Shown here piece by piece: positions 1 through 9,789 of a DNA stretch of 64,000 nt. Each line of letters begins with the position of its first letter. The first letter of the stretch is position 1. The translations under genes were made by a program, and so were the position numbers. This stretch comes from Kosakonia oryziphila (GTDB lineage Bacteria > Pseudomonadota > Gammaproteobacteria > Enterobacterales > Enterobacteriaceae): contig NZ_FMBC01000005.1 in NCBI RefSeq assembly GCF_900094795.1, positions 62,001-126,000 of the forward strand, given 5' to 3'. Below the pieces are notes generated by a model. It was not told the DNA's origin. It saw only the letters and a program-made list of their open reading frames with translations, and did no database searches.

Positions 1-1430
1 CCTTATTTCCTGAGCAGGACACAGGCGTGCTAATGGGCGGCATTCAGGCGGATCAGAGCATCTCTTTTCAGGCAATGCGCGGTAAGTTGCAGGATTTTAT
101 GAAAATCATCCGTGACGACCCGGCAGTGGATAATGTCACCGGTTTTACCGGCGGTTCGCGCGTAAACAGCGGCATGATGTTTATCACCCTCAAATCGCGA
201 CATATTCGTAATGAAACAGCGCAGCAGGTGATTGACCGATTGCGCGTTAAACTGGCGAAAGAGCCTGGCGCAAGCTTGTTTTTGATGGCCGTACAGGATA
301 TTCGCGTCGGCGGACGGCAGGCCAATGCCAGCTACCAGTACACCCTGCTGTCGGACGATCTCAGCGCCTTGCGCGAGTGGGAGCCGAAGATCCGTAAAGC
401 ACTGGCGGCGCTGCCGCAACTGGCGGACGTCAACTCAGACCAGCAGGACAACGGCGCAGAGATGAACCTGATTTACGATCGCGAAACGATGTCGCGGCTG
501 GGCATCAGCGTTCAGGCGGCCAACAGTCTGCTGAATGATGCCTTCGGTCAGCGGCAGATCTCCACTATTTATCAACCACTTAATCAGTATAAAGTGGTGA
601 TGGAAGTCGATCCCCGCTATACCCAGGACGTGAGCGCACTAAACAAGATGTATGTGATCAACAGCGAAGGCAAGTCGATCCCGCTCTCTTACTTTGCCCA
701 CTGGCAACCAGCGAATGCGCCGCTGTCGGTAAACCATCAGGGGCTGTCGGCAGCATCGACCATCGCTTTTAACCTGCCGACAGGCACTTCGCTGTCGGAA
801 GCCAGCGACGCCATCGACCGTACGATGACGCAACTTGGCGTCCCTTCGAGCGTGCGCGGCAGCTTCGCCGGTACGGCGCAGGTATTCCAGGAGACGATGA
901 ATTCACAGGTGATCCTGATCCTGGCAGCGATTGCTACAGTCTATATCGTGCTGGGGATCCTCTACGAGAGCTACGTCCACCCGCTGACCATTCTCTCAAC
1001 GCTGCCCTCGGCGGGCGTCGGCGCGCTGCTGGCGCTGGAGCTGTTCGGCTCGCCGTTTAGCCTGATCGCACTGATTGGCATCATGTTGCTGATAGGGATA
1101 GTGAAGAAGAATGCCATAATGATGGTCGACTTCGCCCTCGAAGCCCAGCGCAAGGGGAGCCTGAGTGCAGAAGAGGCCATCTTCCAGGCCTGTTTGCTGC
1201 GTTTTCGTCCGATCATGATGACCACCCTGGCGGCGCTGTTTGGCGCACTGCCGTTGGTCATTTCCGGCGGCGACGGCTCCGAACTGCGCCAGCCACTGGG
1301 GATCACCATTGTCGGCGGTCTGGTGATGAGCCAGCTTCTTACCCTGTATACAACGCCGGTGGTCTACCTCTTCTTTGACCGCCTGCGTATGCGTTTTAGC
1401 CAGAAAGAGAGAGAGCCAGTTAGTGAATGA
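1..1430 (+). CDS. mdtC: MdtC multidrug efflux RND transporter subunit, 5' truncated by window edge
   Basis: This is the C-terminal part of an RND inner-membrane pump; the reading frame is already open at the left edge. The visible 475 or so residues match MdtC throughout, including the late porter domain and the last transmembrane block with the motif [20 protein letters not shown]. MdtC forms a mixed trimer with MdtB and works with MdtA and TolC to export bile salts, novobiocin and similar compounds. The stop codon overlaps the mdtD start by 4 bases, so the two are translationally coupled. In E. coli the operon is activated by BaeR, which is encoded just downstream here. The start and the N-terminal half lie outside the window. 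Confidence 0.97.
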   Translation, partial: LFPEQDTGVLMGGIQADQSISFQAMRGKLQDFMKIIRDDPAVDNVTGFTGGSRVNSGMMFITLKSRHIRNETAQQVIDRLRVKLAKEPGASLFLMAVQDIRVGGRQANASYQYTLLSDDLSALREWEPKIRKALAALPQLADVNSDQQDNGAEMNLIYDRETMSRLGISVQAANSLLNDAFGQRQISTIYQPLNQYKVVMEVDPRYTQDVSALNKMYVINSEGKSIPLSYFAHWQPANAPLSVNHQGLSAASTIAFNLPTGTSLSEASDAIDRTMTQLGVPSSVRGSFAGTAQVFQETMNSQVILILAAIATVYIVLGILYESYVHPLTILSTLPSAGVGALLALELFGSPFSLIALIGIMLLIGIVKKNAIMMVDFALEAQRKGSLSAEEAIFQACLLRFRPIMMTTLAALFGALPLVISGGDGSELRQPLGITIVGGLVMSQLLTLYTTPVVYLFFDRLRMRFSQKEREPVSE

Positions 1431-2842
1431 ATGAACTTCCCAAAAACATCCACTGGCAACTATGGATCGTCGCCTTTGGCTTTTTTATGCAGTCGCTGGA
1501 TACCACGATTGTGAATACGGCCCTCCCCTCGATGGCGCAAAGCCTGGGAGAGAGCCCGCTGCATATGCACATGGTGGTGGTCTCCTATGTATTGACCGTG
1601 GCAATCATGCTGCCAGCCAGCGGCTGGCTGGCGGATCGGGTTGGCGTGCGAAATATCTTTTTCCTCGCCATTGTGCTGTTCACTACCGGCTCGCTGTTTT
1701 GCGCGCAGGCCTCAACCCTTGATCAACTGGTGATGGCGCGGGTTTTACAGGGTATCGGCGGGGCGATGATGGTGCCGGTAGGCAGGCTGACGGTGATGAA
1801 AATCGTCCCGCGCGACCAATATATGGCGGCGATGACTTTCGTCACTCTGCCGGGGCAAATCGGCCCACTGGTTGGCCCGACACTTGGCGGGATGCTGGTG
1901 GAGTATGCTTCGTGGCACTGGATTTTCCTGATTAACCTGCCGGTCGGTATTATCGGCGCGATCGCCACCCTGAGCCGGATGCCAAACTATAAACTGCAAA
2001 CCCGCCGTTTCGATATGGCGGGTTTTGCGTTGCTGGCCTGTGGTATGGCGACGCTGACGCTGGCGCTCGACGGCAACCGCGGGCTGGGGCTTTCGTCCGT
2101 CCAGCTTGCTGCGTTGGTGGCGGTGGGCGCAGCAGCGATGCTGTTTTATCTGTTGCATGCCAGAGGTAATGATAGTGCGTTGTTCAACCTGCGACTGTTC
2201 CGCACGCCCTCATTTTCCCTGGGGCTGGCCGGGAGCTTCGCCGGGCGTATAGGCAGCGGCATGCTGCCATTTATGACGCCGGTGTTTTTGCAGATTGGCC
2301 TTGATTTTTCGCCGTTCCACGCCGGGCTGATGATGATCCCGATGGTACTGGGCAGTATGGGTATGAAGCGGATTGTCGTGCAAGTGGTTAACCGTTTTGG
2401 TTATCGCCGCGCGCTGGTCTGTTCCACCCTTGGTCTGGCGCTGGTGAGCCTGCTGTTTATGACCACCGCCCTGCTCGGCTGGTACTACCTGCTGCCGGTG
2501 GTGCTGTTCTGTCAGGGGATGATTAACTCGATGCGCTTCTCTTCGATGAACACTCTGACGTTGAAAGATCTGCCCGATGAACTGGCCAGCGGCGGCAACA
2601 GCCTGCTGTCGATGACCATGCAGTTGTCGATGAGTATCGGCGTTACCGTCGCCGGTTTGCTGCTCGGCCTGTTCGGTCAGCAGCATCTGTCAGCGGACAG
2701 CGGCGCGGCGCATCATATTTTCCTTTACGCTTATCTCAGTATGGCGGTGATTATTTCACTACCGGCGTTGATCTTCGCCCGCGTTCCGAACGATACCAGC
2801 CAGAACGTCGTGATTGCCCGTCGCAACAGGAGAGAATCATGA
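1427..2842 (+). CDS. mdtD: MdtD, MFS-type putative transporter (DHA2 family)
   Basis: The 471-residue product has the length and sequence of E. coli MdtD, a 14-helix major facilitator protein of the DHA2 drug:proton antiporter family. Visible marks are the early [14 protein letters not shown] motif and a loop 2-3 motif, [13 protein letters not shown], followed by many hydrophobic segments. It sits fourth in the mdtABCD-baeSR operon, with ATGA overlaps to both neighbours. In E. coli it is not needed for MdtABC drug export, and the paralogue IceT exports iron citrate, so the substrate is uncertain. Control by BaeSR is inferred from position. Confidence 0.95.
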   Translation: MNELPKNIHWQLWIVAFGFFMQSLDTTIVNTALPSMAQSLGESPLHMHMVVVSYVLTVAIMLPASGWLADRVGVRNIFFLAIVLFTTGSLFCAQASTLDQLVMARVLQGIGGAMMVPVGRLTVMKIVPRDQYMAAMTFVTLPGQIGPLVGPTLGGMLVEYASWHWIFLINLPVGIIGAIATLSRMPNYKLQTRRFDMAGFALLACGMATLTLALDGNRGLGLSSVQLAALVAVGAAAMLFYLLHARGNDSALFNLRLFRTPSFSLGLAGSFAGRIGSGMLPFMTPVFLQIGLDFSPFHAGLMMIPMVLGSMGMKRIVVQVVNRFGYRRALVCSTLGLALVSLLFMTTALLGWYYLLPVVLFCQGMINSMRFSSMNTLTLKDLPDELASGGNSLLSMTMQLSMSIGVTVAGLLLGLFGQQHLSADSGAAHHIFLYAYLSMAVIISLPALIFARVPNDTSQNVVIARRNRRES

Positions 2843-4347
2843 AATTCTGGCGACCGGGTATTACGGCCAAACTTTTCCTGGCTATTTTGACTACCTGCAT
2901 CGTACTGCTGGTAATCATGCACTGGGCGGTACGAATCAGCTTTGAGCACGGGTTTATCGACTATATCAAGCGCGGCAACGAACAGCGCCTGCAAATGTTG
3001 AGTGACACGCTGGCCGAGCAGTACGCTCAGCACGGCGACTGGCAATTTCTGCGCAATAACGACCGGATGATTTTCGATATCCTGCGATCTTTCGAACGCG
3101 ATAACAACCATGAAGATGATCGCGCCGATAGGCCGGAACAGGCCATGCAGCGGAATCGCACGATGGGCGACAACGGCAGAGCAGCACAGGGGATGGAAAG
3201 CTATGACCCGCCGCCAGGCCCACCAGGCCCGCCACCGCCGCATGGCTGGCGCACGCAGTTCTGGGTTGTCGATCAGCACAACATTGTGCTGGTCGGCCCG
3301 CACGGCACGGTGCCGGATGAAGGCAACCGCCGGGCGATTGTGGTGAACCAGAAAACGGTGGGCTGGGTGATTGCCTCCCCGGTTGAGCGGTTAACGCGCA
3401 ATACCGACATCAATTTTGCCCGCCAACAGCGTCGCACCAGTTGGCTGATTGTCGGCCTCGCCACGCTGCTGGCGGCGCTGGCAACCTTCCCGCTGGCAGG
3501 CGGCCTGCTGGCACCAGTGAAACGGCTGGTCGAGGGAACGCACAAACTTGCCTCTGGTGATTTCTCGACGCGCGTCAAGACTGACAGCCAGGATGAACTG
3601 GGCAGGCTGGCGCGTGATTTTAACCTGCTGGCCAGCACGCTGGAGAAAAACCAGCAAATGCGCCGCGATTTTATGGCTGATATCTCCCACGAACTGCGTA
3701 CGCCACTGGCGGTACTGCGCGGCGAACTAGAGGCAATTCAGGATGGCGTACGCAAATTTACGCCGGAATCAGTGTTGTCATTACAGGCGGAGGTTAGCAC
3801 GCTCACCAAGCTGGTGGACGATTTGCATCAGTTGTCGATGTCCGACGAGGGTGCCCTGGCCTATCAGCGCACACCGGTGGATGTGGTGACGTTGCTGGAG
3901 ATTGTCGCTGGCGCGTTTCATGAACGTTTTGCCAGCCGAAACCTGAACTTGTCGCTGGATTTGCAGTCCACCAGTAGCAGAGTATTTGGCGATCCCAATC
4001 GCCTGATGCAACTGTTTAATAACCTGCTGGAAAACAGCCTGCGCTATACGGACAGCGGCGGACAAACGCTGATTCAGTCCACCACTCGTGACGGCAAACT
4101 GATCCTGAGTTTTGCCGACAGCGCGCCGGGCGTTTCCGACGAGCAGCTTACGCGCCTGTTTGAGCGTTTTTATCGCACGGAAGGATCGCGCAACCGAGCC
4201 AGCGGCGGCTCCGGACTGGGGCTGGCAATCTGTCTGAATATTGTGGAGGCCCATGCTGGCACTATCCACGCCGGGCACTCGCCATTCGGCGGGGTTACCA
4301 TTACAGTTGAACTACCGCTTGAAGGCGAAGAATCGAGAGAAGTATGA
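2839..4347 (+). CDS. baeS: BaeS envelope-stress sensor histidine kinase
   Basis: Membrane sensor kinase of the Bae envelope-stress system, which responds to misfolded envelope proteins, indole, flavonoids and metals and phosphorylates BaeR. Order: first membrane helix at about residues 10-30, a periplasmic region, second helix at about 202-224, HAMP domain at 225-275, then the HisKA box DISHELRTP with phospho-acceptor His284, and an HATPase_c domain with the GSGLGLAI glycine box near the end. At 502 residues it is about 35 longer than E. coli BaeS (467). The extra length is a charged and proline-rich periplasmic stretch around 91-136, with Gly/Pro repeats at 124-135. It overlaps mdtD and baeR by 4 bases each. 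Confidence 0.96.
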   Translation: MKFWRPGITAKLFLAILTTCIVLLVIMHWAVRISFEHGFIDYIKRGNEQRLQMLSDTLAEQYAQHGDWQFLRNNDRMIFDILRSFERDNNHEDDRADRPEQAMQRNRTMGDNGRAAQGMESYDPPPGPPGPPPPHGWRTQFWVVDQHNIVLVGPHGTVPDEGNRRAIVVNQKTVGWVIASPVERLTRNTDINFARQQRRTSWLIVGLATLLAALATFPLAGGLLAPVKRLVEGTHKLASGDFSTRVKTDSQDELGRLARDFNLLASTLEKNQQMRRDFMADISHELRTPLAVLRGELEAIQDGVRKFTPESVLSLQAEVSTLTKLVDDLHQLSMSDEGALAYQRTPVDVVTLLEIVAGAFHERFASRNLNLSLDLQSTSSRVFGDPNRLMQLFNNLLENSLRYTDSGGQTLIQSTTRDGKLILSFADSAPGVSDEQLTRLFERFYRTEGSRNRASGGSGLGLAICLNIVEAHAGTIHAGHSPFGGVTITVELPLEGEESREV

Positions 4348-5066
4348 CTGAGCTACCCATTGATGAAAACACGCCGCGCATTCTGATCGTGGAAGATGAA
4401 CCGAAGCTGGGACAGTTGCTGATCGATTATCTACGGGCGGCCAGCTACGCGCCGACGCTGATTAACCACGGCGATCAGGTGCTGGGATACGTCCGCCAGA
4501 CGCCGCCGGATTTGATCCTGCTCGATCTGATGCTGCCCGGTACCGATGGTCTGACGCTGTGCCGGGAAATCCGTCGCTTCTCCAATATACCGGTCATTAT
4601 GGTGACAGCAAAAATTGAGGAGATCGATCGCCTGCTGGGTCTGGAAATCGGCGCCGACGATTATATCTGCAAACCCTACAGCCCGCGCGAAGTGGTGGCG
4701 AGAGTCAAAACCATTCTGCGCCGCTGCAAGCCGCAGCGCGAATTGCAGGCACTGGATGCGGAAAGCCCGCTGATTGTGGATGAAGGGCGTTTCCAGGCAA
4801 GCTGGCGCAACAAACTGCTGGATCTCACCCCGGCGGAGTTCCGCCTGCTGAAAACCCTCTCCAGCGAGCCGGGCAAGGTCTTCTCCCGCGAACAACTGCT
4901 CAACCATCTTTATGATGACTATCGCGTGGTGACCGACCGCACCATCGATAGCCATATCAAAAACCTGCGCCGAAAACTGGAAGCGCTGGATGAGGAACAA
5001 TCCTTTATCCGCGCGGTTTACGGCGTCGGCTACCGCTGGGAAGCTGACGCCTGCAAACTGGCGTAA
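4344..5066 (+). CDS. baeR: BaeR response regulator, OmpR family
   Basis: DNA-binding response regulator of the Bae system. The 240-residue product has a receiver domain with the acidic pair at the start (ILIVEDEP), phospho-acceptor Asp61 in [11 protein letters not shown] and the conserved Lys in the CKPYSPRE turn. A winged-helix domain follows, with the recognition region around [14 protein letters not shown]. Phosphorylated BaeR activates mdtABCD, acrD and spy in E. coli. Its ATG lies inside the end of baeS (4-base overlap), the usual kinase-regulator coupling. A hairpin follows the stop codon. Confidence 0.97.
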   Translation: MTELPIDENTPRILIVEDEPKLGQLLIDYLRAASYAPTLINHGDQVLGYVRQTPPDLILLDLMLPGTDGLTLCREIRRFSNIPVIMVTAKIEEIDRLLGLEIGADDYICKPYSPREVVARVKTILRRCKPQRELQALDAESPLIVDEGRFQASWRNKLLDLTPAEFRLLKTLSSEPGKVFSREQLLNHLYDDYRVVTDRTIDSHIKNLRRKLEALDEEQSFIRAVYGVGYRWEADACKLA

Positions 5067-5073
5067 ACGTCTG

Positions 5074-5100
5074 TCGGGCTTCACGCCCGATAGCATTTTA
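5074..5100 (+). terminator. Likely rho-independent terminator after baeR
   Basis: A 6-bp stem, TCGGGC at 5074-5079 and GCCCGA at 5085-5090, is followed by TAGCATTTTATTT. It sits 8 bases after the baeR stop and touches the end of the convergent gene, so it may serve both directions. Confidence 0.6.
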
Positions 5101-5559
5101 TTTACGCAACAGCCGCTGTAAACGCTGTTTGCGCCAGCGGGCGATCGGCTCAGCGAAAACAAAGAGCCGCAAACCCCGCACCAGCAGCAATCCACCCCAA
5201 ATCGCCGCCACCCACAGTGACCACAGCGATTCTGGCGCGGTACTGCGGTTAAGGAAATAGAGCAGCACGCAGACGATGACTGCGGTGATAAGCGAGCGCC
5301 AGAAGCGGCTTTCAGCATCGACCTTTTCCCGGGCGGCTGTGATGCGCTGATCCAACGCCTCTTCCCCCGCCTCCGCCTGCCCGGACAACTCAGTAACGCT
5401 GACGCCAAACACAGCCGCTAACGCACTCAGCGTCTCCAGCGAAGGTTGATCGCCATTTTCAATACGCTGCACCGTTCTGACGCTCAACGCGGCCATTTCT
5501 GCAAGCTGTTCCTGCGACCAGGCGCGGGCCAGACGGAATGCTTTCACTTTATTGCTCAT
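5098..5559 (-). CDS. HTH (Xre-type) regulator with C-terminal 2TM domain
   Basis: A 153-residue protein with an Xre/Cro helix-turn-helix at residues 1-60 (FRLARAWSQEQLAEMAALSV, followed by an RTVQRIENG-type recognition helix). A linker leads to two predicted membrane helices (about 89-104 and 112-131) and a basic tail. This layout matches membrane-anchored HTH-2TM regulators. It lies convergent to baeR and is not at this spot in E. coli K-12. Its upstream region carries a 22-bp direct repeat that may be its own operator. No ligand or target can be assigned from sequence alone. Confidence 0.8.
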   Translation of the reverse strand: MSNKVKAFRLARAWSQEQLAEMAALSVRTVQRIENGDQPSLETLSALAAVFGVSVTELSGQAEAGEEALDQRITAAREKVDAESRFWRSLITAVIVCVLLYFLNRSTAPESLWSLWVAAIWGGLLLVRGLRLFVFAEPIARWRKQRLQRLLRK

Positions 5560-5972
5560 AATATTTCTCCACAGGAAACCGGCTTGCAGTGTCGCTGAAC
5601 CACGCTGACAACAACACGATCGTTACCCGACAGCAACACGACATCGTCCCGACAGCGCCCTGACAAAGCCCTCCGCCGAGTATAAACCGGTCGGGAGCAA
5701 TGCTGTAATCATCTGTATTCTGGCGGGCGCTTCAGGTATATCAAAGAAGGATGGTGAAGAAATACGACTATGGCGCACTGATGCTGCTGTTGGCTGTGCT
5801 CAGTGGCGAGGCGGAAATAACCGGCGCGGAAATGGCCGCCGCTCCGCGTGAACTAACGCACAGGTTTACTCCCCCGGCGCGCGGCGCTACAATTCCCGCC
5901 CTAAATTTAGGGAAACTCCCCCGCCGCCTCACCTGGTGAGGCGATCTGACCTGTCATCAGAACGAGAAAATC
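5560..5972. other. Intergenic region between HTH-2TM gene and trhP with 22-bp repeats
   Basis: This stretch of 413 bases holds the promoters of two divergent genes. Two adjacent imperfect 22-bp direct repeats lie at 5612-5633 and 5634-5655, both starting CAACACGA and ending CCCGACAG. The core GACA also occurs at 5607, exactly 22 bases before the one at 5629. E. coli has yegP before trhP; no yegP is visible here. A short open frame (5751-5939) has a poorly placed ribosome site and no recognisable similarity, and I do not call it. Confidence 0.5.
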
Positions 5973-7334
5973 ATGCTTAAACCGGAACTCCTGTCCCCGG
6001 CGGGAACGCTGAAAAATATGCGTTACGCCTTCGCTTACGGCGCGGACGCCGTTTACGCTGGCCAGCCGCGCTATTCGCTGCGCGTGCGTAATAACGAATT
6101 CAACCACGAAAACCTGCAAATTGGCATCAATGAAGCCCACGCGCAGGGAAAAAAATTCTATGTAGTGGTGAATATCGCGCCGCATAACGCCAAGCTGAAA
6201 ACCTTCATCCGCGACCTGAAACCGGTGGTGGATATGGGGCCGGATGCGCTGATTATGTCCGATCCAGGGCTTATTATGATGGTACGGGAAAACTTCCCAC
6301 AGATGCCGATCCACCTCTCAGTACAGGCAAACGCGGTCAACTGGGCAACGGTGAAATTCTGGCAGCAGATGGGGCTGACGCGCGTGATCCTCTCACGTGA
6401 ATTGTCGCTGGAAGAGATCGCCGAAATTCGCAGCCAGGTGCCAGAGATGGAGATCGAAATCTTCGTGCACGGCGCACTGTGCATGGCTTACTCCGGCCGC
6501 TGCCTGCTTTCAGGTTATATCAACAAACGCGATCCGAACCAGGGCACCTGCACTAACGCCTGCCGCTGGGAATATAACGTTCAGGAAGGTAAAGAAGACG
6601 CTATCGGCAATATCGTACATGTTCACGAACCCATTCCGGTACAGAACATCGAACCCACGCTGGGCGTCGGTACGCCGACCGATAAAGTCTTTATGATTGA
6701 GGAAGCGCAGCGTCCAGGCGAGTACATGACCGCCTTCGAGGACGAGCACGGCACTTACATCATGAACTCGAAAGATCTGCGGGCGATTGCTCATGTTGAG
6801 CGCCTGACGCAGATGGGCGTGCACTCGCTGAAAATCGAAGGCCGTACCAAATCGTTCTACTACTGCGCCCGTACTGCGCAGGTATATCGCAAAGCAATCG
6901 ACGACGCCGCTGCGGGTAAACCGTTCGACACTTCGCTGCTGGAAACGCTGGAAGGGCTGGCACATCGCGGTTACACCGAAGGTTTCCTGCGCCGCCACAC
7001 GCATGATGATTACCAGAACTATGACTATGGCTACTCGGTTTCCGAGCGCCAGCAGTTTGTCGGCGAATTCACCGGCGAGCGTAAAGGTAATCTGGCCGCC
7101 GTCGCGGTGAAAAATAAGTTTTCGGTCGGCGACAGTCTCGAGTTGATGACGCCGCAGGGCAATGTCAACTTTACGCTTGAGCAGATGGAAAACGCCAAAG
7201 GCGAAGCAATGTCGGTCGCGCCAGGCGATGGTTATACTGTCTGGTTGCCGGTTCCGCAGGATATGGCGCTGGAATATGCGCTTCTGATGCGCAATTTCAC
7301 CGGGCAGTCGACGCGTAATCCTCACACGAAGTAA
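5973..7334 (+). CDS. trhP: TrhP, prephenate-dependent tRNA uridine(34) hydroxylase
   Basis: The 453-residue product is a peptidase U32-family protein equal in length to E. coli TrhP (YegQ). TrhP makes 5-hydroxyuridine at position 34 of tRNA using prephenate, the first step toward 5-carboxymethoxyuridine, and likely carries an iron-sulfur cluster. The U32 core around residues 165-200 carries conserved cysteines (GALCMAYSGRCLLSGY and the following GTCTNACRW), and a C-terminal beta-barrel follows. The ATG after AGAACGAGAAAATC gives the expected N-terminus MLKPELLSPAGTLKNM. CyaR follows directly, as in E. coli. Confidence 0.95.
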   Translation: MLKPELLSPAGTLKNMRYAFAYGADAVYAGQPRYSLRVRNNEFNHENLQIGINEAHAQGKKFYVVVNIAPHNAKLKTFIRDLKPVVDMGPDALIMSDPGLIMMVRENFPQMPIHLSVQANAVNWATVKFWQQMGLTRVILSRELSLEEIAEIRSQVPEMEIEIFVHGALCMAYSGRCLLSGYINKRDPNQGTCTNACRWEYNVQEGKEDAIGNIVHVHEPIPVQNIEPTLGVGTPTDKVFMIEEAQRPGEYMTAFEDEHGTYIMNSKDLRAIAHVERLTQMGVHSLKIEGRTKSFYYCARTAQVYRKAIDDAAAGKPFDTSLLETLEGLAHRGYTEGFLRRHTHDDYQNYDYGYSVSERQQFVGEFTGERKGNLAAVAVKNKFSVGDSLELMTPQGNVNFTLEQMENAKGEAMSVAPGDGYTVWLPVPQDMALEYALLMRNFTGQSTRNPHTK

Positions 7335-7367
7335 TTTAGCAGGGTTATTTTTCCGGCTGGAAGAATC

Positions 7368-7417
7368 TTAGAATCGGATCACATACCTCCCCGGCCTTTA
7401 TAGGTATTATCCATCTT
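7368..7417 (+). promoter_or_regulatory. CyaR promoter with CRP half-site pair and -10 box
   Basis: A CRP-like site, TTAGA-N6-TCACA (7368-7383), is centred about 42 bases before the expected CyaR start, the class II position. A -10 box, TATTAT, lies at 7405-7410, 7 bases before the start. In E. coli CyaR is strictly CRP-dependent, and this layout agrees. The left CRP half is weak. Confidence 0.7.
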
Positions 7418-7505
7418 GCTGAAAAACATAACCCATAAATGCTAGCTGTACCAGGAACCACCTCCTTAGCCTGCGTAATCTCCCTTACGCAGGCTGATTT
7501 TTTTT
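7418..7505 (+). ncRNA. cyaR: CyaR (RyeE) Hfq-dependent small RNA
   Basis: An 88-base region after trhP matches CyaR: it begins GCTGAAAAACATAACCCATA, has the conserved single-stranded seed ACCAGGAACCACCTCCTT, and ends in a terminator hairpin (AGCCTGCG and CGCAGGCT flanking a short loop) with a T run. CyaR represses ompX, nadE, luxS and yqaE by pairing to their ribosome binding sites. Its neighbourhood (trhP upstream, yegS downstream) is the one known from E. coli. The T run extends to about 7506. Confidence 0.93.
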
Positions 7506-7585
7506 CCCGCTTTTTTCCGCTTTTTTTATCCCATTCTCGCTCGTGAGATACACTTTCTTCATTGCATGCAATAAAGACGAGAAAA

Positions 7586-8485
7586 ATGGGCAAAATTCCA
7601 GGAAGCTTATTGATCCTCAATGGTAAAAGCGCCGGAGACGAAACGCTGCGCGCAGCCATCGCACGGTTGCGTGACGAGGGCATGAATATTCAGGTGCGCG
7701 TCACCTGGGAAAAAGGCGATGCTGTGCGCTACGTTAAAGAAGCACAGCAACTTGGTACAGAGACAGTGATCGCTGGCGGTGGCGATGGCACCATCAACGA
7801 AGTGGCGACAGCGTTGGTAAACTGCACGGGCGATAACATTCCGGCGCTCGGTATTTTACCGCTCGGCACCGCCAATGATTTCGCTACCAGCGCAGGGATC
7901 CCCGAGGTGCTGGAGAAAGCGTTACAGTTGGCCATCATGGGTAAAGCGGTGGCTATCGATATCGCCCGCGTTAACGATAAAACCTGTTTTATTAATATGG
8001 CAACCGGTGGTTTTGGTACTCGCATCACCACAGAAACGCCGGAAAAACTGAAAGCCGCGCTGGGCGGGGTTTCTTATTTGATCCACGGGCTGCTGCGGCT
8101 GGATAAGCTAAAAGCCGATCGCTGCGAAATTCGCGGTGAGGATTTTCAGTGGCAAGGCGATGCGCTGGTGATTGGCATTGGTAATGGTCGCCAGGCGGGC
8201 GGCGGACAGCAGCTTTGCCCGCAGGCGTTAATTAATGATGGCTTATTGCATCTGCGTATTTTTACCGGCGAAGAACTGTTACCCGCGCTGTTAACCACCC
8301 TGACGCAGCCGGAAGATAACCCGCATATTATTGACGGAAAATCGACATGGTTCGAGGTCAGCGCCCCGCATGAGATCACCTTTAACCTCGACGGTGAACC
8401 ACTAAGCGGCGAGCATTTCCGCATTGAAGTGTTGCCTGATGCGTTGCAGTGTCGGTTACCGCCGGATTGCCCGTTATTACGATAA
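7586..8485 (+). CDS. yegS: YegS, lipid kinase
   Basis: The 299-residue protein belongs to the diacylglycerol kinase catalytic family and equals E. coli YegS, a metal-dependent lipid kinase active on phosphatidylglycerol in vitro. The nucleotide-binding motif [10 protein letters not shown] is near residue 66, and PLGTANDFA follows around 95. I chose the ATG at 7586 ([14 protein letters not shown]), which matches the family N-terminus and follows a GACGAGAAAA stretch. An in-frame ATG 24 bases upstream would add eight unusual residues. In vivo role remains unclear in any species. Confidence 0.93.
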   Translation: MGKIPGSLLILNGKSAGDETLRAAIARLRDEGMNIQVRVTWEKGDAVRYVKEAQQLGTETVIAGGGDGTINEVATALVNCTGDNIPALGILPLGTANDFATSAGIPEVLEKALQLAIMGKAVAIDIARVNDKTCFINMATGGFGTRITTETPEKLKAALGGVSYLIHGLLRLDKLKADRCEIRGEDFQWQGDALVIGIGNGRQAGGGQQLCPQALINDGLLHLRIFTGEELLPALLTTLTQPEDNPHIIDGKSTWFEVSAPHEITFNLDGEPLSGEHFRIEVLPDALQCRLPPDCPLLR

Positions 8486-8498
8486 TCGCTTAAAAATA

Positions 8499-8572
8499 CC
8501 TGATGGCGCTTCGCTTATCAGGCCACATAACGAGACAAAAAATGCAATACCTCTCCCCCGAAGAGGAGAGGT
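8499..8572. repeat. Convergent intergenic hairpins between yegS and fbaB
   Basis: Two inverted repeats lie between the converging genes: CCTGAT..ATCAGG at about 8499-8522, resembling half of a REP element, and an 8-bp stem ACCTCTCC/GGAGAGGT at 8549-8572. On the minus strand a T-rich stretch follows the second stem at a distance. They probably end transcripts from one or both sides. Confidence 0.45.
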
Positions 8573-8586
8573 TGTGACGAAAACCG

Positions 8587-9639
8587 TTATGCGATGGTCA
8601 CTTTCTGATCGAGATAGACATCCTGCACGGCGTTAATCAGTTTTACGCCGTCGGCCATGGTTTTCTTGAATGCCTTGCGGCCAAGGATCAACCCCATGCC
8701 GCCCGCGCGTTTATTGATAACTGCTGTACGGACAGCATCGGCCAGATCGGTGTCGCCACCAGCAGCGCCGCCAGAGTTGATAAGCCCTGCGCGCCCCATA
8801 TAGCAGTTCGCCAGTTGATAGCGCACCAGATCAATCGGGTTATCGCTGGTTAATTTGCTGCAGACGCGTTCATCGGTATAACCGAAATTAACCGCTTTAT
8901 AGCCGCCGTTATTTTCCGCCATTTTCTGCTTCACGATGTCCGCGCCGATGGTGGCGGCAATGTGATTCGCCTGGCCGGTCAAATCCGCTGAAACATGGTA
9001 ATCCACGCCATCTTTCTTGAAGGCAGAGTTGCGCAGATAAGCCCACAGCACGGTTACCAGCCCCAGTTCATGAGCGCGTTCGAAGGCAGCCGAGATCTCT
9101 TCAATCTGGCGGCGAGATTCTTGCGATCCAAAATAGATAGTCGCGCCAACGGCCACTGCCCCCATATTAAATGCCTGCTCAACGCTGGCATACAGCGTCT
9201 GGTCATATTCCGTTGGGTAGCTGAGAGTTTCGTTGTGGTTGAGCTTAACGAGGAAGGGAATGCGGTGCGCGTAGCGGCGGGAAACAGAGGCCAGCACGCC
9301 GTAGGTGGAGGCAACGCAGTTACACCCGGCTTCGATCGCCAGCTCCACGATATTCTTCGGATCGAAATAGAGCGGATTCGCGGCAAAGGATGCGCCCGCC
9401 GAGTGCTCAATCCCCTGGTCAACCGGCAGAATGGACAGATACCCGGTGCCCGACAGCCGCCCGTGGTTATACAGCGTCTGCATGTTACGCAGCACCGCAG
9501 GCGGACGGTTGTTATCGACCATCACGCGATCCACGTAATCACCACCCGGCAAATAGAGTTGATCAGCGGGGATGGTCATACAGCGGTGTTGCAGAAGGCT
9601 GTCGGCGTCTTTGCCAAGTAACTGCACAATATCAGTCAT
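8587..9639 (-). CDS. fbaB: Class I fructose-bisphosphate aldolase FbaB
   Basis: A 350-residue DhnA-type class I aldolase that cleaves fructose 1,6-bisphosphate to DHAP and glyceraldehyde 3-phosphate by a Schiff-base mechanism. It equals E. coli FbaB in length, and conserved segments include [22 protein letters not shown] and [18 protein letters not shown] chose the start [15 protein letters not shown] at 9639, the family N-terminus; the longer open frame adds 22 residues with no family match. FbaB is mainly made on gluconeogenic carbon sources in E. coli. The gene lies alone, convergent with yegS. Confidence 0.96.
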   Translation of the reverse strand: MTDIVQLLGKDADSLLQHRCMTIPADQLYLPGGDYVDRVMVDNNRPPAVLRNMQTLYNHGRLSGTGYLSILPVDQGIEHSAGASFAANPLYFDPKNIVELAIEAGCNCVASTYGVLASVSRRYAHRIPFLVKLNHNETLSYPTEYDQTLYASVEQAFNMGAVAVGATIYFGSQESRRQIEEISAAFERAHELGLVTVLWAYLRNSAFKKDGVDYHVSADLTGQANHIAATIGADIVKQKMAENNGGYKAVNFGYTDERVCSKLTSDNPIDLVRYQLANCYMGRAGLINSGGAAGGDTDLADAVRTAVINKRAGGMGLILGRKAFKKTMADGVKLINAVQDVYLDQKVTIA

Positions 9640-9789
9640 AGCTATGCTCCCGTAAGCTTCGCACAAAGCGAATTGGATTATCCCGACCTGCCTTACGGCA
9701 GGCAAAAATAAGCCTGGTACTCATGTGCGAGATTTTCCACTGCTACCTTTTTTTTCAGCATTATCTGCTGGCACGTTTCGGAACCCGGC

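Noticed and set aside
5751-5939. 62-codon plus-strand frame upstream of trhP
   Set aside because: Poor ribosome site placement, no recognisable similarity, and it runs into the trhP promoter region.
7345-7683. 112-codon minus-strand frame after trhP
   Set aside because: It covers CyaR and the start of yegS in antisense, with no plausible domain or ribosome site.
9640-9789. CCTGCC/GGCAGG hairpin near 9688-9705 as a terminator
   Set aside because: The T run lies before the stem on the minus strand and A residues follow on the plus strand, so it does not act as an intrinsic terminator for thiD.
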